Shown here: positions 1 to 11,870 of the stretch, one piece after another
Layout of the letters: each line of letters starts with the position of its first letter
Position numbering within the stretch: the stretch's first letter is position 1
Assembly: GCF_947507565.1 (NCBI RefSeq)
Contig: NC_089182.1
Coordinates: 2,170,001-2,234,000 of the forward strand
Reading direction: 5' to 3'
DNA from: Oscarella lobularis
Lineage: Eukaryota > Porifera > Homoscleromorpha > Homosclerophorida > Oscarellidae
DNA length: 64,000 nucleotides
Made by a program: the position numbers and the translations under genes
Notes under the pieces: model-generated
Told to the model about the DNA's origin: nothing
What the model saw: only the letters and a program-made list of their open reading frames with translations
Databases searched by the model: none

Positions 1-7
1 GGCGAGC

Positions 8-3000
8 ATGATGGAACACCAGACGGCGGAGAACGCCGAATGGAAGCGAATTCAACAGAAAACGTTCACCCGATGGGTGAACGAGCACCTGAAGAAAAAC
101 TCGCGCACCATACGCGATCTCAAAGTCGATCTCAGCGACGGCGTCAACCTGATCGTTCTCCTCGAAGTCCTCTCGCAGAAGCGTCTCGGTCGCTACAACA
201 AAAATCCGCGCATTCGAGCGCAGAAGATGGAAAACATCGAGCTCTGCGTCAAGTTTATCATTTCCGAAGGAATCAAACTCGTCAATATCGGTAAGAAGTC
301 GGTAGGAGCGCGCGGGGAACGCCGCAAAGTTAATAAAATCGCCGCGACGCCATCCGTCTTCTCCTTTTATTTTCGCCGCCTCGCTCGACGATCGATCCGA
401 TCGTCGACGACTTCGTCGTTTTCGTTCGTACGCTTCGATCGTCCGCCGTCCGTTCCTTGTCACTTTTTTTCGTCGAGTAAATAGAGCGGCATTCTTCGGC
501 GAGTTCCATCGCTTCCGGTTGCCTTTATTCCCTCCCTCCCCCACGCCCGAATGTCAGTGCGCGCCCAACGGCGAGAAAAAGAAGCGCGTCGTCTAACGAC
601 GATCCTTTTTCTCGCCGATTCCGATTCAGTCTTGCGAATAGACTTGGGCCGTGTCTCCCTTGAAGGATTCGTACAGTACGTAGACAGATGTGGACACGTG
701 TCTCGCATTTGTCTGCTGCGTGGGGCCCGTATATTTTATATCAAATTTTAGGAGCGGCCGATATTGTCGACGGCAATCTCAAATTGATTCTCGGCTTGAT
801 TTGGACGCTGATTCTTCACTACCAAATCAGCATGGGCTTCCAAACGGACGACGAAGCACCGAAGAAAGGCGGCCCGTCTCCAAAGCAGCAACTGCTCACG
901 TGGATTCAAGGCATGCTGCCGGAGAAAAACATCAAAAATTTCACCAACGATTGGAACAGCGGCATCAACGTCGCGGCTCTCGTCGACGCCGTAGCGCCAG
1001 GACTTTGTCCGGAGCACGCCGATATGGACCAATCGACTCCATTGGAAAATGCCCAATTGGCTATGGGCCGTGCAGACGAATGGCTTGGAGTACCACAGGT
1101 TAGTTAAAAGTTGATTAGTTTTAGTTGGTGAACCCCTATAGCTTGGTGATCGTATTACAAAATTGCGTTATCGAGTTTTTCTCTCCATCTTTTGCAGGTT
1201 CTAGCTCCTCAGGACATGGTGAATCCGAACGTCGACGAGCTCAGCGTCATGACCTATCTCTCCTACTTCCCCGAAGCCGAACCGAAAGAAGGCGCTCCCA
1301 TCTTCTCGCGCACAAACGTCGCCAAAGTTCACGCGCGCGGTCCCGGTCTCGAGAAGACGGGCATGAAGGAGGGTCTTCCGGGCAAATTCACCGTCTTCAC
1401 AAAGGGCGCCGGACCGGGCAACGTCGAAGTGAAAGTGACGGGCGCCAAAGGCGAAGACGTCCCGTGCACGACCGTCGACAACGGCGACACGACGTGGGCG
1501 TGCGAGTACGTGCCGGCAAAAGCCGGTCAGCATCGCGTCGAGATTCTATTCGGCGGTCAAGCGATACCGAAGAGTCCATTTGAAGTCGGCGTCGCGACGA
1601 TCGCCGACGCGACCAAGTGCAAGGCGTGGGGTCCGGGCGTCGAGGGCAGTTCGTCGTTGAAAGAAGGCGAACCGACCGAATTTTGGGTGACGACGAAGGA
1701 CGCGGGACCCGGCGAATTGGAGATCAGCGTGCGCGGTCCCAAGGGCCTACTCCAATCGGACGAATTGACTGTGACAGACGAAGGCGACGACACCTATCAC
1801 GTCCAATACAATCCCGATCATCCAGGCGAATACAAGGTTTTCATACGTTTCGGCTTCCAGCACATACCGAAGAGCCCGTTCGCCGTGCGCGTCAACGCGG
1901 ACGTCGCGACGGCGGGAAAGTGTCGCGCCGAGGGACCGGGCGTCGAAGGGACGGGATTGATTGTCGGCGAACCGGCCGAATTTTGGGTGCACACGGCCGG
2001 CGCGGGACGCGGAAAATTGGACGTCAGCGCTCGAAGTCGTTTCGGCGTCGTCGACTGCGACGTGAAGGACGAGGGCGGCGGAACGTACAAGGTCGTCTAC
2101 GTGCCGGAGAAGGACGGCGAACATCAGGTGTCGGTGCGCTGGGGCGGCAGTCACATACCCGGAAGCCGATTCAAAGTCAACGTCAACGTGCCGACGGACG
2201 CGTCCAAGTGCAAGGCTCAAGGTCCTGGATTGAATCCGGCTGGAGTCAAGTTCGGCGTGCCGGCAAAGTTCAGCGTGAAAACGAAGGGAGCGGGACCGGG
2301 TCAGTTGAAAGTGAAAGCGTTGAATACGAAGACGGATAACGAGTTGCCGGTCGAGATGAAGGAAGGTCGCGACGGGACGTACTCGGCGACGTATTCGCCC
2401 AACGAACCGGGACCGTATGAAATCGACATCACGTACGACGACGTGCACATACCCGATTCGCCGTTTCGCGTTCCCGTCGCCGACGCTTCGCGCGTAACGG
2501 TGACGGGACCCGGTCTCGACGACGGCGACATCGTCAAAGTGAACGAACCGTTGGAGTATCGCGTCGACGCGACGGAAGCGGGACCGGGCGATCTCGTCGC
2601 GCAACTCGTCGTCGGCAATGCGCGCAAACCGATCGAAATTCCCGTCGAGAAGACGGACGAAGACGACGTCTACGTCGTGCGCGTGACGCCCGAGGAGCCG
2701 CAACGGCACAACGTGACGCTTCTCTACGCTGGCGCGCCGGTGCCGGACAGTCCGCTCAAGTTACACGTCGCCGATCCGTCGGCGGTGCGCGTGCACGGAC
2801 GCGGTCTCGAGAGCGGTTTGAAATCGGGCGAACCGGCGCCGTTTACCGTCGACTTGAATCGAGCGGGCGAAGGCGACTTGGGCATCGAAATCGACGGACC
2901 CGTCGAAGTGCGCGCCGAGCGCAAACAGAATCGCGACAAGACGTGGACGGTGACGTACTATCCGACCGAACCGGGCGAATATCAAGTTCACTTGACGTTC

Positions 3001-5904
3001 GCCGGCGACGAGTTGCCTGACTCGCCATACATCGTCGACGTCGAACAGGCGACGTGTCCCGACAAGGTGAAAGCGTCCGGGCCCGGATTGGAGCGTCAGG
3101 GTCTCTTCACCGGCGCGCCGGCGAATTTCATCGTCGACACTTCGGAAGCGGGACCGGGCGAGTTGAGCATCAGCGTGCAGGGGCCCGAAGGAGCGGAGCA
3201 CGTCGAAATCCAAGAGGATCCCGAAGGAAACACGTTCTCGTGTTCGTACACGCCGCTCGTCGCCGGCGATTACGTCATCAACATTCGATTCGCCGGCAAG
3301 CACATCACCGGCAGTCCGTTTCGTCCGCGCGTTCGTTGGGCGACGGACGCGGCGAAAGTGCGAGCCGAGGGGCCCGGTTTGAAGAGCGGTTTGACGAACG
3401 AACCGGCCGAGTTTAGCGTCGACACGTCGAAAGCCGGCGACGCCGGTCTCGCGATTCTCGTCGAGGGACCGAGTCAAGCGGAGATGAAAGTCGAAGACAA
3501 CGGCGACGGCACGTGCCGCGTGCACTATCACCCGACGGCGCCGGGCGAATATTTAGTCAACATCAAATTCGACGAAGAACACATACCCGGTTCGCCGTTC
3601 GCCGCCTTCATTGAACCGGCGACCGACGCTTCGAAAGTCGTCGCCAAGGGTCCCGGATTGTTGCCGGTCGGCGTCAAAGTCGGCGATCCGGGCGATTTTG
3701 AAATCGATACGACGGAAGCGGGTCGCGGCAATTTGCGCGTGACGGTCGACGGGCCGCGACGGAGTGCGGCGAACGTGAAAGTCGAGGACAACAAGGACGG
3801 CAAGTTTTCGGCTCGCTACGATCCGAAGGCGGTCGGTCAGTACAAGGTCAAAGTTCAATTCGCCGACGAGGAGATACCGGGAAGTCCGTTCGACGTCGCC
3901 GTTTGCGATCCGACGAAAGTGCGCGTCACCGGTCCGGGCTTGAGCGGCAGCGAGAAAGAGAAGCCGCTCATGGTGCGCGAAATGCTTGAGTACAAGGTTC
4001 TCGCGCAGCAGGCGGGTCCCGGCGAGTTGACAGCGATGAGCGTCGCGTCACCGGGCGATCATCAGACGCCGCTCGACGTTCAGGACAATCGCGACGGGAC
4101 GTACACTGTTCAGTTCTATCCCGAACAGGCGGGCGCCCACGCCATCGACTTGCGCTATTCCGGTCACGAAATACCGCAGAGTCCGCTCGCGCTCGGCATC
4201 GCCGATCCGTCCGCCGTCAAATTGACCGGCGACGGTCTCGACGGCGGAAAGGTGAACGAATTGCAGTCGTTCGTCGTTGACACGAGCGAAGCGGGTCTCG
4301 GCGGTTTGTCGCTCGCAATCGAAGGCCCGTCGAAGGCGGAAATCAATTGCAAGGACAACGGCGACGGCACGTGCACGGTCGACTACACTCCGACGGAAGC
4401 GGGCGAGTACAAAATCAAAGTCGCGTTCGCCGAAGAGGCAGTTCCGGGTAGCCCCTTTTGCATTCCAATCACCGACGTCACCAAAGTGCAAGCGGAGGGT
4501 CCCGGTTTGACGGGCAGCGGCGTCGCCGCCGGTCATCCCGCCGATTTCGACGTCAACACGGTTCGCGCCGGACCGCTTCACTATCCCATTCAGTGTACGG
4601 TTCAGAATCCGGACGGGAGCGACGTTAGCGACGTCAACGTGCAATCGGACGACAAGGGAATGCATCACGTCGTCTACGACACGTCGGAGCCGGGCTTCTA
4701 TAAGGTCAATCTCGTTTTCGCCGACGAACAGGTGCCCGATTTTCCCGTCGAAGTGCCCATCGCCGATCCGTCGCGCTGCACGGCGGACGGTGCCGGTCTT
4801 CACGGCGGTGCCGTCAATCAGCCGGCAACGTTCGACGTGACGACGGCGAACGCCGGTCCCGGCGAAGTGACGGCGCACATCGTCGGTCCGAACGGCGCCG
4901 GAACGGGCGTCGGCGATTTGTCGGTGCGCGACAACGGCGACGGGACGACGACGGTGACGTACGTGCCGACGGACGCCGGCGATTATACGATCGACGTTCT
5001 GTACGCCGACATGCCGATCAGCGATCAGGCGTTCGTCGTGCCGATCGCCGATCCGACGGCGTGCAAGGCGTACGGACCGGGTTTGGAACCGGTCGGTCTG
5101 TTTGCCGACAAGTTGACGCATTTCACCGTCGAAACGATCGGTTCGGGATCGGGCGACTTGGAAATAGCAATTGTCGATCAGAAAACGAATGCCCCCGTCA
5201 ATCATTCGCTCGACGAGACGTCGGACGGCGTCTACGTCGTCGAATACACGCCGCCCGCCGCCGGTTTTTACGCGATCGAGATCAAATTCGCCGACTTGCC
5301 GCTCGCCGGGAGTCCGTTCGTCGTCTCCGTCTGCGATCCGTCGATGGTGAAAGCGTACGGACCCGGCTTGGAGAACGAGTGCGAAGTGAATCAGCCGGCC
5401 GCGTTTACGATCGACACGCGCGAAGCGGGCGAGGGAAACATCTCGCTCGCGCTCGAAGGCCCGTCTGAGGCGGAGATCGAGTGCAAGGACGAAGGCGACG
5501 GAACGTGCAAGGTCGTCTACACGCCGACGCAGGACGGTCGCTATAACGTCGTGATCAAGTACGCCGACACGCTCATACCGAAGGCGCCCTTTACCGTACG
5601 CGTCGTTCGTTCGCCGCCCGACGCGAGTAAGGTGACGGTGAGCGGCGCCGGAGTCGAGTATCCCAAGGTGGGTCAGCTGAATAGTTTCATCGTCGACGCG
5701 TCGGCGGCCGGCGGACGAGGAATGTTGGAAGTGGGTGTGTTTGGAGCGTACGTTCCCGCCGAAGAGGTCAACATCAAGCACACGGGCGATTACGTTTTCG
5801 ACATCGGATACGATATACGCGAGCCGGGCGAGACCGTCATCTACGTCAAGTGGCACGGCGAGCACGTGCCCGGCTCCCCGTTTACTGTCATCGTCGAAGA
5901 ATGA
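8..5904 (+). CDS. FLN: filamin (actin-binding domain plus 16 Ig-like filamin repeats)
   Basis: Actin crosslinker and mechanosensing scaffold of the cortical cytoskeleton. Three exons join in frame: 8-290, 752-1098 and 1198-5904 (GT-AG introns of 461 and 99 bp), giving 1778 aa. Residues ~15-240 form the paired CH domains; the exon 1/2 junction rebuilds the filamin-typical stretch IVDGNLKLILGLIWTLILHY. Sixteen filamin repeats of ~93 aa follow, each opening with a GPGL/GPGV-type motif and closing with an IPGSPF-like motif. Nearly all of the repeat rod is in one uninterrupted 4.7-kb exon. Vertebrate filamins have 24 repeats, so this rod is shorter, and I see no clear hinge. The last repeat would be the dimerisation repeat. 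The start is the first of two adjacent ATGs; the window begins 7 bp upstream, so further 5' exons cannot be excluded. The next gene is convergent. Confidence 0.95.
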
Positions 5905-6122
5905 CGTCTGGCTGGCTCCGTTAGGAAATGAAGAAAAAACATTTAGCGAATTTAGTCATTGTATTGCTTTTTCTCCTGTCTCTAAGTTTTCGTTGGTGGA
6001 CTGCGTAGATTCCTCTGCACGCACGAGCACGGTACATGAGTTTTTTTTGTTGCTTTCTTTATGTCTTTCTTTCTGAATGGGTGCTACATTTTCGGTTGTG
6101 ATTGGTTGCTGACGAATTTTCT

Positions 6123-7452
6123 CTATTCTGCTTTTGCGCGTTCCGTCCCTTTCCATACCTTTATAGAACCGTCGCTCGACGCAGCTAATAAGCAAGTCTC
6201 TTTCGGATGATAAGCTATAGAATAGATGATTGATGTCTTAGATCCCTGTGACAGCGTGTGGGTCATTTTAGTCTAGAAGAAGCGCAATTAGAAACCCAGA
6301 AGTCGCGTCGAAGTTTCTGGCTCGCCTCAACTAAATCCCAAAAGCAAATGCGCCCCTCTTCGGATCCGCTGACAATGTGAGCATCCGTGTTAGTTGTGCA
6401 ACTGTCAATTTTGTAGTCCTCGTTTTTGTGACCAGAATATCTAGACGCGCATATCTATCCAGTATAAACAATACGTGAAAAGAAAGCGACATACTCGTTG
6501 AGCAGATCTCCGCCAATTTTGTCAAACAGTCTCACCCGATTGTCGAGAGAAGAAGCAACAATACACTGACGATCATTTGTGAACGAGACGCTGGTGACTG
6601 CGCCTAAATAAGAGCGTCTTTCAAAAAGCCAAATAATCTAAGTATTCCCTTTTTACTTCCAACGCAATCTTGATACAGCTTTCCCATACGAAGATCATAA
6701 TTTCGAACATAGCTGTCAACTGACCTAGACCACGCAACGTCATCACACCGAAAAAAAAAGTACTGCAGCACTGACCCCGTCAAGATTTCATAATCCGTAA
6801 CCTGTAACGACGTCACGCTATCCCTGGCGTCGTCAATCACCTGAATGGGCTCGAATGATCTCGACTTGAGATCCCAAACGCGAACAGTCGCGTCATATGA
6901 ACCTGTAATCCCTACATGTAAAATCCAGCGAAAAGGAACACCCATCCTACAGTACCTGATATTAACAGAGTACACTCTTCGTTAAATTTTAAGCAATTGA
7001 TTCTCTATACACGGGATTTCTCTGACTAATGGTAATAGATGTACTCTACACACCTCCATGTGCCCTCTGAAAGTTCGTATAACATTTCCCGTCGACACGT
7101 CAAATAATCTGATGAGCTTATCGGCCCCGCACGTTGCTATTCGCGCATTGTCGCGAGCTCTAGTGGATGCTATCGCGTTTCCTATTGTGCGACCAACGTT
7201 TTTCGTTTTTCTTACGCTGCAGCGTCGAGCACTTCGCGGCCGTGTCCCGTGTACGTCTTTATAATTGTTCCCCGATGAGGATTCCACAGTTTCACAGTCT
7301 TGTCGGTGCCGCAGGTCAGGCAGTAGGAGCCCGAATCTGAAGGGGAACAGCTCGAGGTGATTTTGTAACAGCTTCGACGTACAATTGAATCGGACGGCTC
7401 GTGCGGGACCGTGATGGCCCGTTAGATCGGCCGTGACATGCTGCGGCAACAT
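6123..7452 (-). CDS. WDR83: WDR83 (MORG1), WD40 scaffold protein
   Basis: WD40 beta-propeller protein; in other animals it scaffolds ERK signalling and associates with the spliceosome. Starting from ATG at 7452-7450, the exons splice into a typical ~315-aa WDR83. Exon 1 is 7383-7452 and exon 2 is 7216-7336, separated by a 46-bp intron. Later exons read ARIATCGADKLIRLFDV, then WDLKSRSFEPIQVIDDARD, NYDLRMGKLYQDCVGS, YSGHKNEDYKID and FWDLVE, and end in SIKVWKGTERAKAE before a stop at 6123. The order and spacing match the human protein along its length. I counted about eight exons with introns of roughly 40-70 bp. It is head-to-head with DNAI4, with about 135 bp between start codons. Confidence 0.92.
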
Positions 7453-7587
7453 AGCGACATACGGGCGCCGACGCTGTCGTCACGGGAACCTTGGACACAA
7501 CTCTTCGCGATTAGCTATGTCGAGAAAGGACAGTGGCGGTCCTCGGCGACTGTAAGTGCATTGCCGCGTTACGTTATAAGCAAGACA
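7453..7587. promoter_or_regulatory. shared divergent promoter region of WDR83 and DNAI4
   Basis: Only ~135 bp separates the WDR83 start codon (7452, minus) from the chosen DNAI4 start codon (7588, plus), so the two transcripts must share a promoter region or overlap. No TATA box is obvious. An in-frame ATG at 7438 would extend DNAI4 into WDR83, but it adds a poorly structured leader; the 7588 start was preferred. Confidence 0.4.
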
Positions 7588-10500
7588 ATGTCCGCCAGAC
7601 CGTCTCTGAGAATGTCGACGACCCAGAACGCGAGCGTAAAGCGTTTCGGCGCGTCTCAAGTCTCGTTCGTCAGCTCGCGTTCGAATCTTAATCTACTGGC
7701 GTCGAGTCGACAGCAGTCGCGATCGAATCTGCTCTCGTCGAGCCGCCGAAGCATGCTCGCATTGGAAAAACAGCAGCAGGAAAAGGACAAGGATCGGGCT
7801 CCGGCCGTGCAGGTGGGCGAGTCTATAATAACGCCCTGCGCGCGATGCAACGCTTTCTCGTCTCGTAGATCATCGACCAAGATGGGATCGATTGGACGCC
7901 AAGAGACATCGTTCAAGTCGATCCGGCACAACTCAAGTGAGAAAAAAACGCGAAAAGAAGAATTTTTGACGTCGTGCACTACTAGGCGAAATATGAGTTT
8001 GTACGGCGATGCGGGAACTTCACTGAGCACGGTAATGTTTTCACGCCTTTTTTACAAGTATTCGTATCACGCTCGTATTTGTAGCCATCAGAATCTTTGT
8101 TTGAGCAGTCTCTCTACGGGGGAGCGGCTGCTAGTTTTGCTCAGCCCTTTTCTCGGTAAATTAAAAAATAGAATCTGTTAATGTGATTGGTTAAGAGATG
8201 ATTTATTCTTCAGGTCTGTGCTGGAAAGTGACACGTCGAGTCTGGGATCAGGTTCCCTCGACGAATTATCAGCACCGTCGTCACTGACGAATATAACAAC
8301 TGTGGATGCGGGTTTGTTCAATTGAAGAGACGCTCTTCAGCCCCACTTTGTAAGAGAGTCTACGTATGTAATAGACGTCGACGTTGAGAGAGCGAGAGAA
8401 GACGCTGAAATTCCACTGACACAAGAAGACCTAGACAAAGTGGTAAGTCCTATAAGGGGGCCTTGGGGAGTTAGTTAACATTCCGCGGGGATTCATTTGT
8501 TTCTCACTGTGCTACCTGTATTTGAGGTTGACGTGTTGCTGAGTGAAACGGAGACGATCTGGCTTCTTGACATACCCAGCACAGCCGTTGGACTCGATTC
8601 TGAAGAGGCGAAGTCAGTTCAAGAGCGCAACGAGAAATACGAAGAGGCAAACGAGACGAAACACAGTTAATCCGCAAGGAATAAATAACGTGGGTGATCT
8701 TCTCTCAGCTCTGCAAGAATCGCGAAGGCAACGATCGCTACACCCAACGAGGCATGCAGACGTTCAATAACGCTCTCAAGGACAAAAACGTTCTCGCAGC
8801 AGCAGTCGATCGTCACGTAAGATCTATATAAATATTAATTAATAAAATTTGACGTCACAATTGCAATAGGAAACGGGCGTGACGGCGACCACGTGGGACA
8901 TGTACGACACGTACGAGGCGGAAAGGGAGAACGAAATGGTCGTCGCCGGAGCGGAAGCCGACGGTCTCGACGACGACGCCGTGCTGGAACGTCCCGCCTC
9001 GATGACGTCGCGTCAAATGAGAACGGTGAGCACGACCGGCACCGAGGCGACGACGCTGCGCACGCCGAGCGCGATTGGCAGCTCGATCAGCGAGAGTCGC
9101 ACGAGCTTTTTCACGAGCGTTCTATCGTCGGAGACGGCGAGCATGCGAGGCGGCGTGCTGCTGCGACAGTCGCAGCCGCAGGCGACGCCCGATGAAAACG
9201 GTGCGTTGGAATTGCCGTTGGATCCGATACTAAAGGCGAGTTTGAGTCTGTGGGGATGAGGAGAAGTTAACCTTCTTATATAGTCTGACGCTTTATTGAC
9301 GAGTCTGCGGTTGGTGGAAAAGGTCGTCGTTATGAATGTGTATCAGTCGCAGCAGGCGAAATATAGGGGATTGCCGGTGATAGGGGGTAAGTGTCTGAGC
9401 ACCACGTACAGTCATATCTTTTAATTAAAATCCTAAATAATAACGTCGATTATGTAGAGCCCGAACCGACTCCCCAACCGTCTTCGCGAGCGGCAAGTCA
9501 ACGGCCAATAGACAAGCCCGTTTTGGATCGTTTATGGACGTACTGCTGTCCTCTGACGGCCAATCGTTGCGTTTGCGCCATGGGATGGAATAAGAGCAAC
9601 AAGGCAAGCAGAAAACTAAATGTCGCCGTTTCTCAACGATTTGGTCTCGCGCGCGTAGGATATATTAGCCGTAGGGTACGGACAATTCGAATATACGGAT
9701 CAGAAAGGAGGTCTCGTCTGTTGCTGGTCGATAAAAAATCCCGAGGTTTTTTTATCATAAAAACTTGCATGCGAAAAAAGAATATTAATTAATTTCGTTT
9801 GCGTACAGTATCCGGATCGGGTTTATACGACGGATCGCGGGGTCACCGCTTTGGATTTTTCCGCAACCAATCCGAACTTGCTAGCGGTATGAAAAGAGAG
9901 AGAACGAAAACTTTTCTCTCGACTACCTTGAGCTTATATATAAGGTGGGCATGTTTGACGGCACGATCGTCGTTTACAACGTTCGCAAAACGGATAGCAC
10001 GCCCGTGATAGACAGCAGGCAAGAAGAGATGATGTAGACATCTGTGGTGATGATGACTCCTTTTATAAGCGATAGGTAGTTCAATTAATTATAGACTCGA
10101 CGCCCAAGCGTTTTAGTTGATCTCTGAGCCACAGATTTGGAGACGATTTAGAAGGCGGATAATGTATTAATTGTGCCGTGTAGTAAGACCGAAGGGAGTC
10201 ACTCGAGTCCCATTTGGAAACTAAAGTGGATTGAACGAGAAAAGGCCTCTGGCGACGAGACGAGCGAAGTTCTGGTGTCAATTGCTACCGACGGAAGAGT
10301 CGTTCAATGGTCGATCAGGAAAGGATTTGAATGCTACGGTAACCGGCCGGAAAATCGTGGCTCTTTTTAGCGTTTGATGTTTCTTGTTTCAATAAAAGAT
10401 TTAATGAAAATGAAAAGAACGACAAAGAAAGGACGAAAAGGCGGCGGCGGCGGCGGCGGCGGAACCGCTGGTTCCGGCGGCGCGGGAAGCGAAGGAGCGC

Positions 10501-11522
10501 GAGCAAAGCAGAGCGAGGCTCTCATCGCGCGCTACGCCAATGGCCAGACATTTGACTTCACGCCTCACGATACAAATATGTAATGGAAAGCAGCAGCAGT
10601 TCTTTGCTTTGACCTTATAGTAATCAACTTGGTTTGCTATCAGATATCTAGCGGGCACGGAAGAAGGGCACATTCACAAGTGTTCCTGTTCCTACAACGA
10701 GCAGTACTTGGAGACGTATTTTGGCCACATGGTGAGAGTAGCACTGTAGAAGCGGTCGGTTTCACTGTTCAATGAATTCTTGTCTTACGCATTTTCTTTA
10801 TGCAGGGTCCAGTGTATTGCATTCAGTGGTCTCCTTTTGTTGCGGACGCCTTTCTGAGTTGCAGTGCTGACTGGACGGTTCGACTGTGGCATCAAGATTG
10901 CACGAAACCGGCTGCTACGTTTGTTTCATCGAATGTACGTAAGCTGCACTCATTGTTCGACTTAGTAACTGTACTGGGAAATATTATTTAGAAAGCGATT
11001 TTTGACGTCAGATGGTCGCCGACGTTTCCTAGCGTTTTCGGAGCGGTCAGCGAAGGAAAAGTCGAAATTTGGGACTTGACGAAAGACGTGTAAGCCACAA
11101 AATAACTCTCGGACTCGTCTTCTCTATAAACGATTCTAGACTGGATCCTCTCATCGTTTTCGAACCGGCCACACATTGCCTTCAAACCTCGATGCTATTC
11201 GCAGAAAATGCAAACGTACGTTGTTAATTAACACGATTCATACAAAATATTTATTTAGCAAAGGAGCTAAAAATTTCAGACATAGACGTATGCAAACTCT
11301 CTTTTCTTTTCACTAGGCTCTACTGATCGGCGACTCGCACGGTCAAGTGACCGTTTACCAGCTAGCCAACATGTCGTCGACATCCGAAGACGAACAGGTA
11401 AACAAAAAACAAAGTCGACGCGCAGCACGTGAACGCCTCCCGGTAAACAACGTCGCCCTTTATTTACGCCTTAGATCGACGCCGTCCGGAAGCTCATCCT
11501 TCCCACGTCGGACTTAGCCTGA
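7588..11522 (+). CDS. DNAI4: DNAI4 (WDR78), axonemal dynein intermediate chain
   Basis: Ciliary/flagellar dynein intermediate chain with a C-terminal WD40 propeller. It has many small exons. Key pieces in order: a Ser-rich N-terminus (7588-7815); IIDQDGIDWTPRDIVQVDP; LLSETETIWLLDIPST (~8540); NREGNDRYTQRGMQTFNNA (~8720); TTWDMYDTYEAEREN (8880-9240); WTYCCPLTANRCVCAMGWNK (~9540); AVGYGQFEYTDQKGGLVCCW (~9670); YTTDRGVTALDFSATNPNLL (~9830); IATDGRVVQWSIRKG (~10290); YLAGTEEGHIHKCSCSYNEQ (~10650); FLSCSADWTVRLWHQ (~10850); ALLIGDSHGQVTVYQLANM (~11340). The stop is at 11520-11522. The charged linker at ~10390-10500 contains a polyglycine run from a GGC repeat. Motifs and order match human WDR78 closely, so orthology is clear. 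It implies motile cilia, as expected in sponge choanocytes. Confidence 0.92.
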
Positions 11523-11870
11523 AAAACGCAGCGGGTCGTCGCCCCTCCCCATGCATAACAGGTGCATATTTATTACTGGAGTGTAGTAGTATACGCATGA
11601 CGTTACTCGAACGCAACCGACTGACCAGCCAAATATTCGCGCCGGTGAATTTCGTTTCCCCGCACCCTTCGTTTCCCGGAGCGACGATTGCCGTACCCAG
11701 TCTTCCCCCGTGTTTGCTCGACGTTCATTGGTTCGCGTCTCCCGTCTCAGCTGGGCTTCCGCCCGCTCCTACGCTTACTAATCCGATTGTTGTCCGAGTG
11801 GGCGGAACGTGGGACCGTTATACGGCTCTGCTCCGTCCGCGCGAAGCGATCACAGTCACGAGCAGCGCTT

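Noticed and set aside
1747-3531. Other long antisense frames over filamin
   Set aside because: Same cause as above; periodic with the filamin repeats and no independent homology.
4048-5865. 605-codon antisense open frame over filamin
   Set aside because: It mirrors the filamin repeat exon; the sense codon use (many GTC, GAC, GCG) suppresses antisense stops. Its translation is Arg/Val/Asp-rich without domains.
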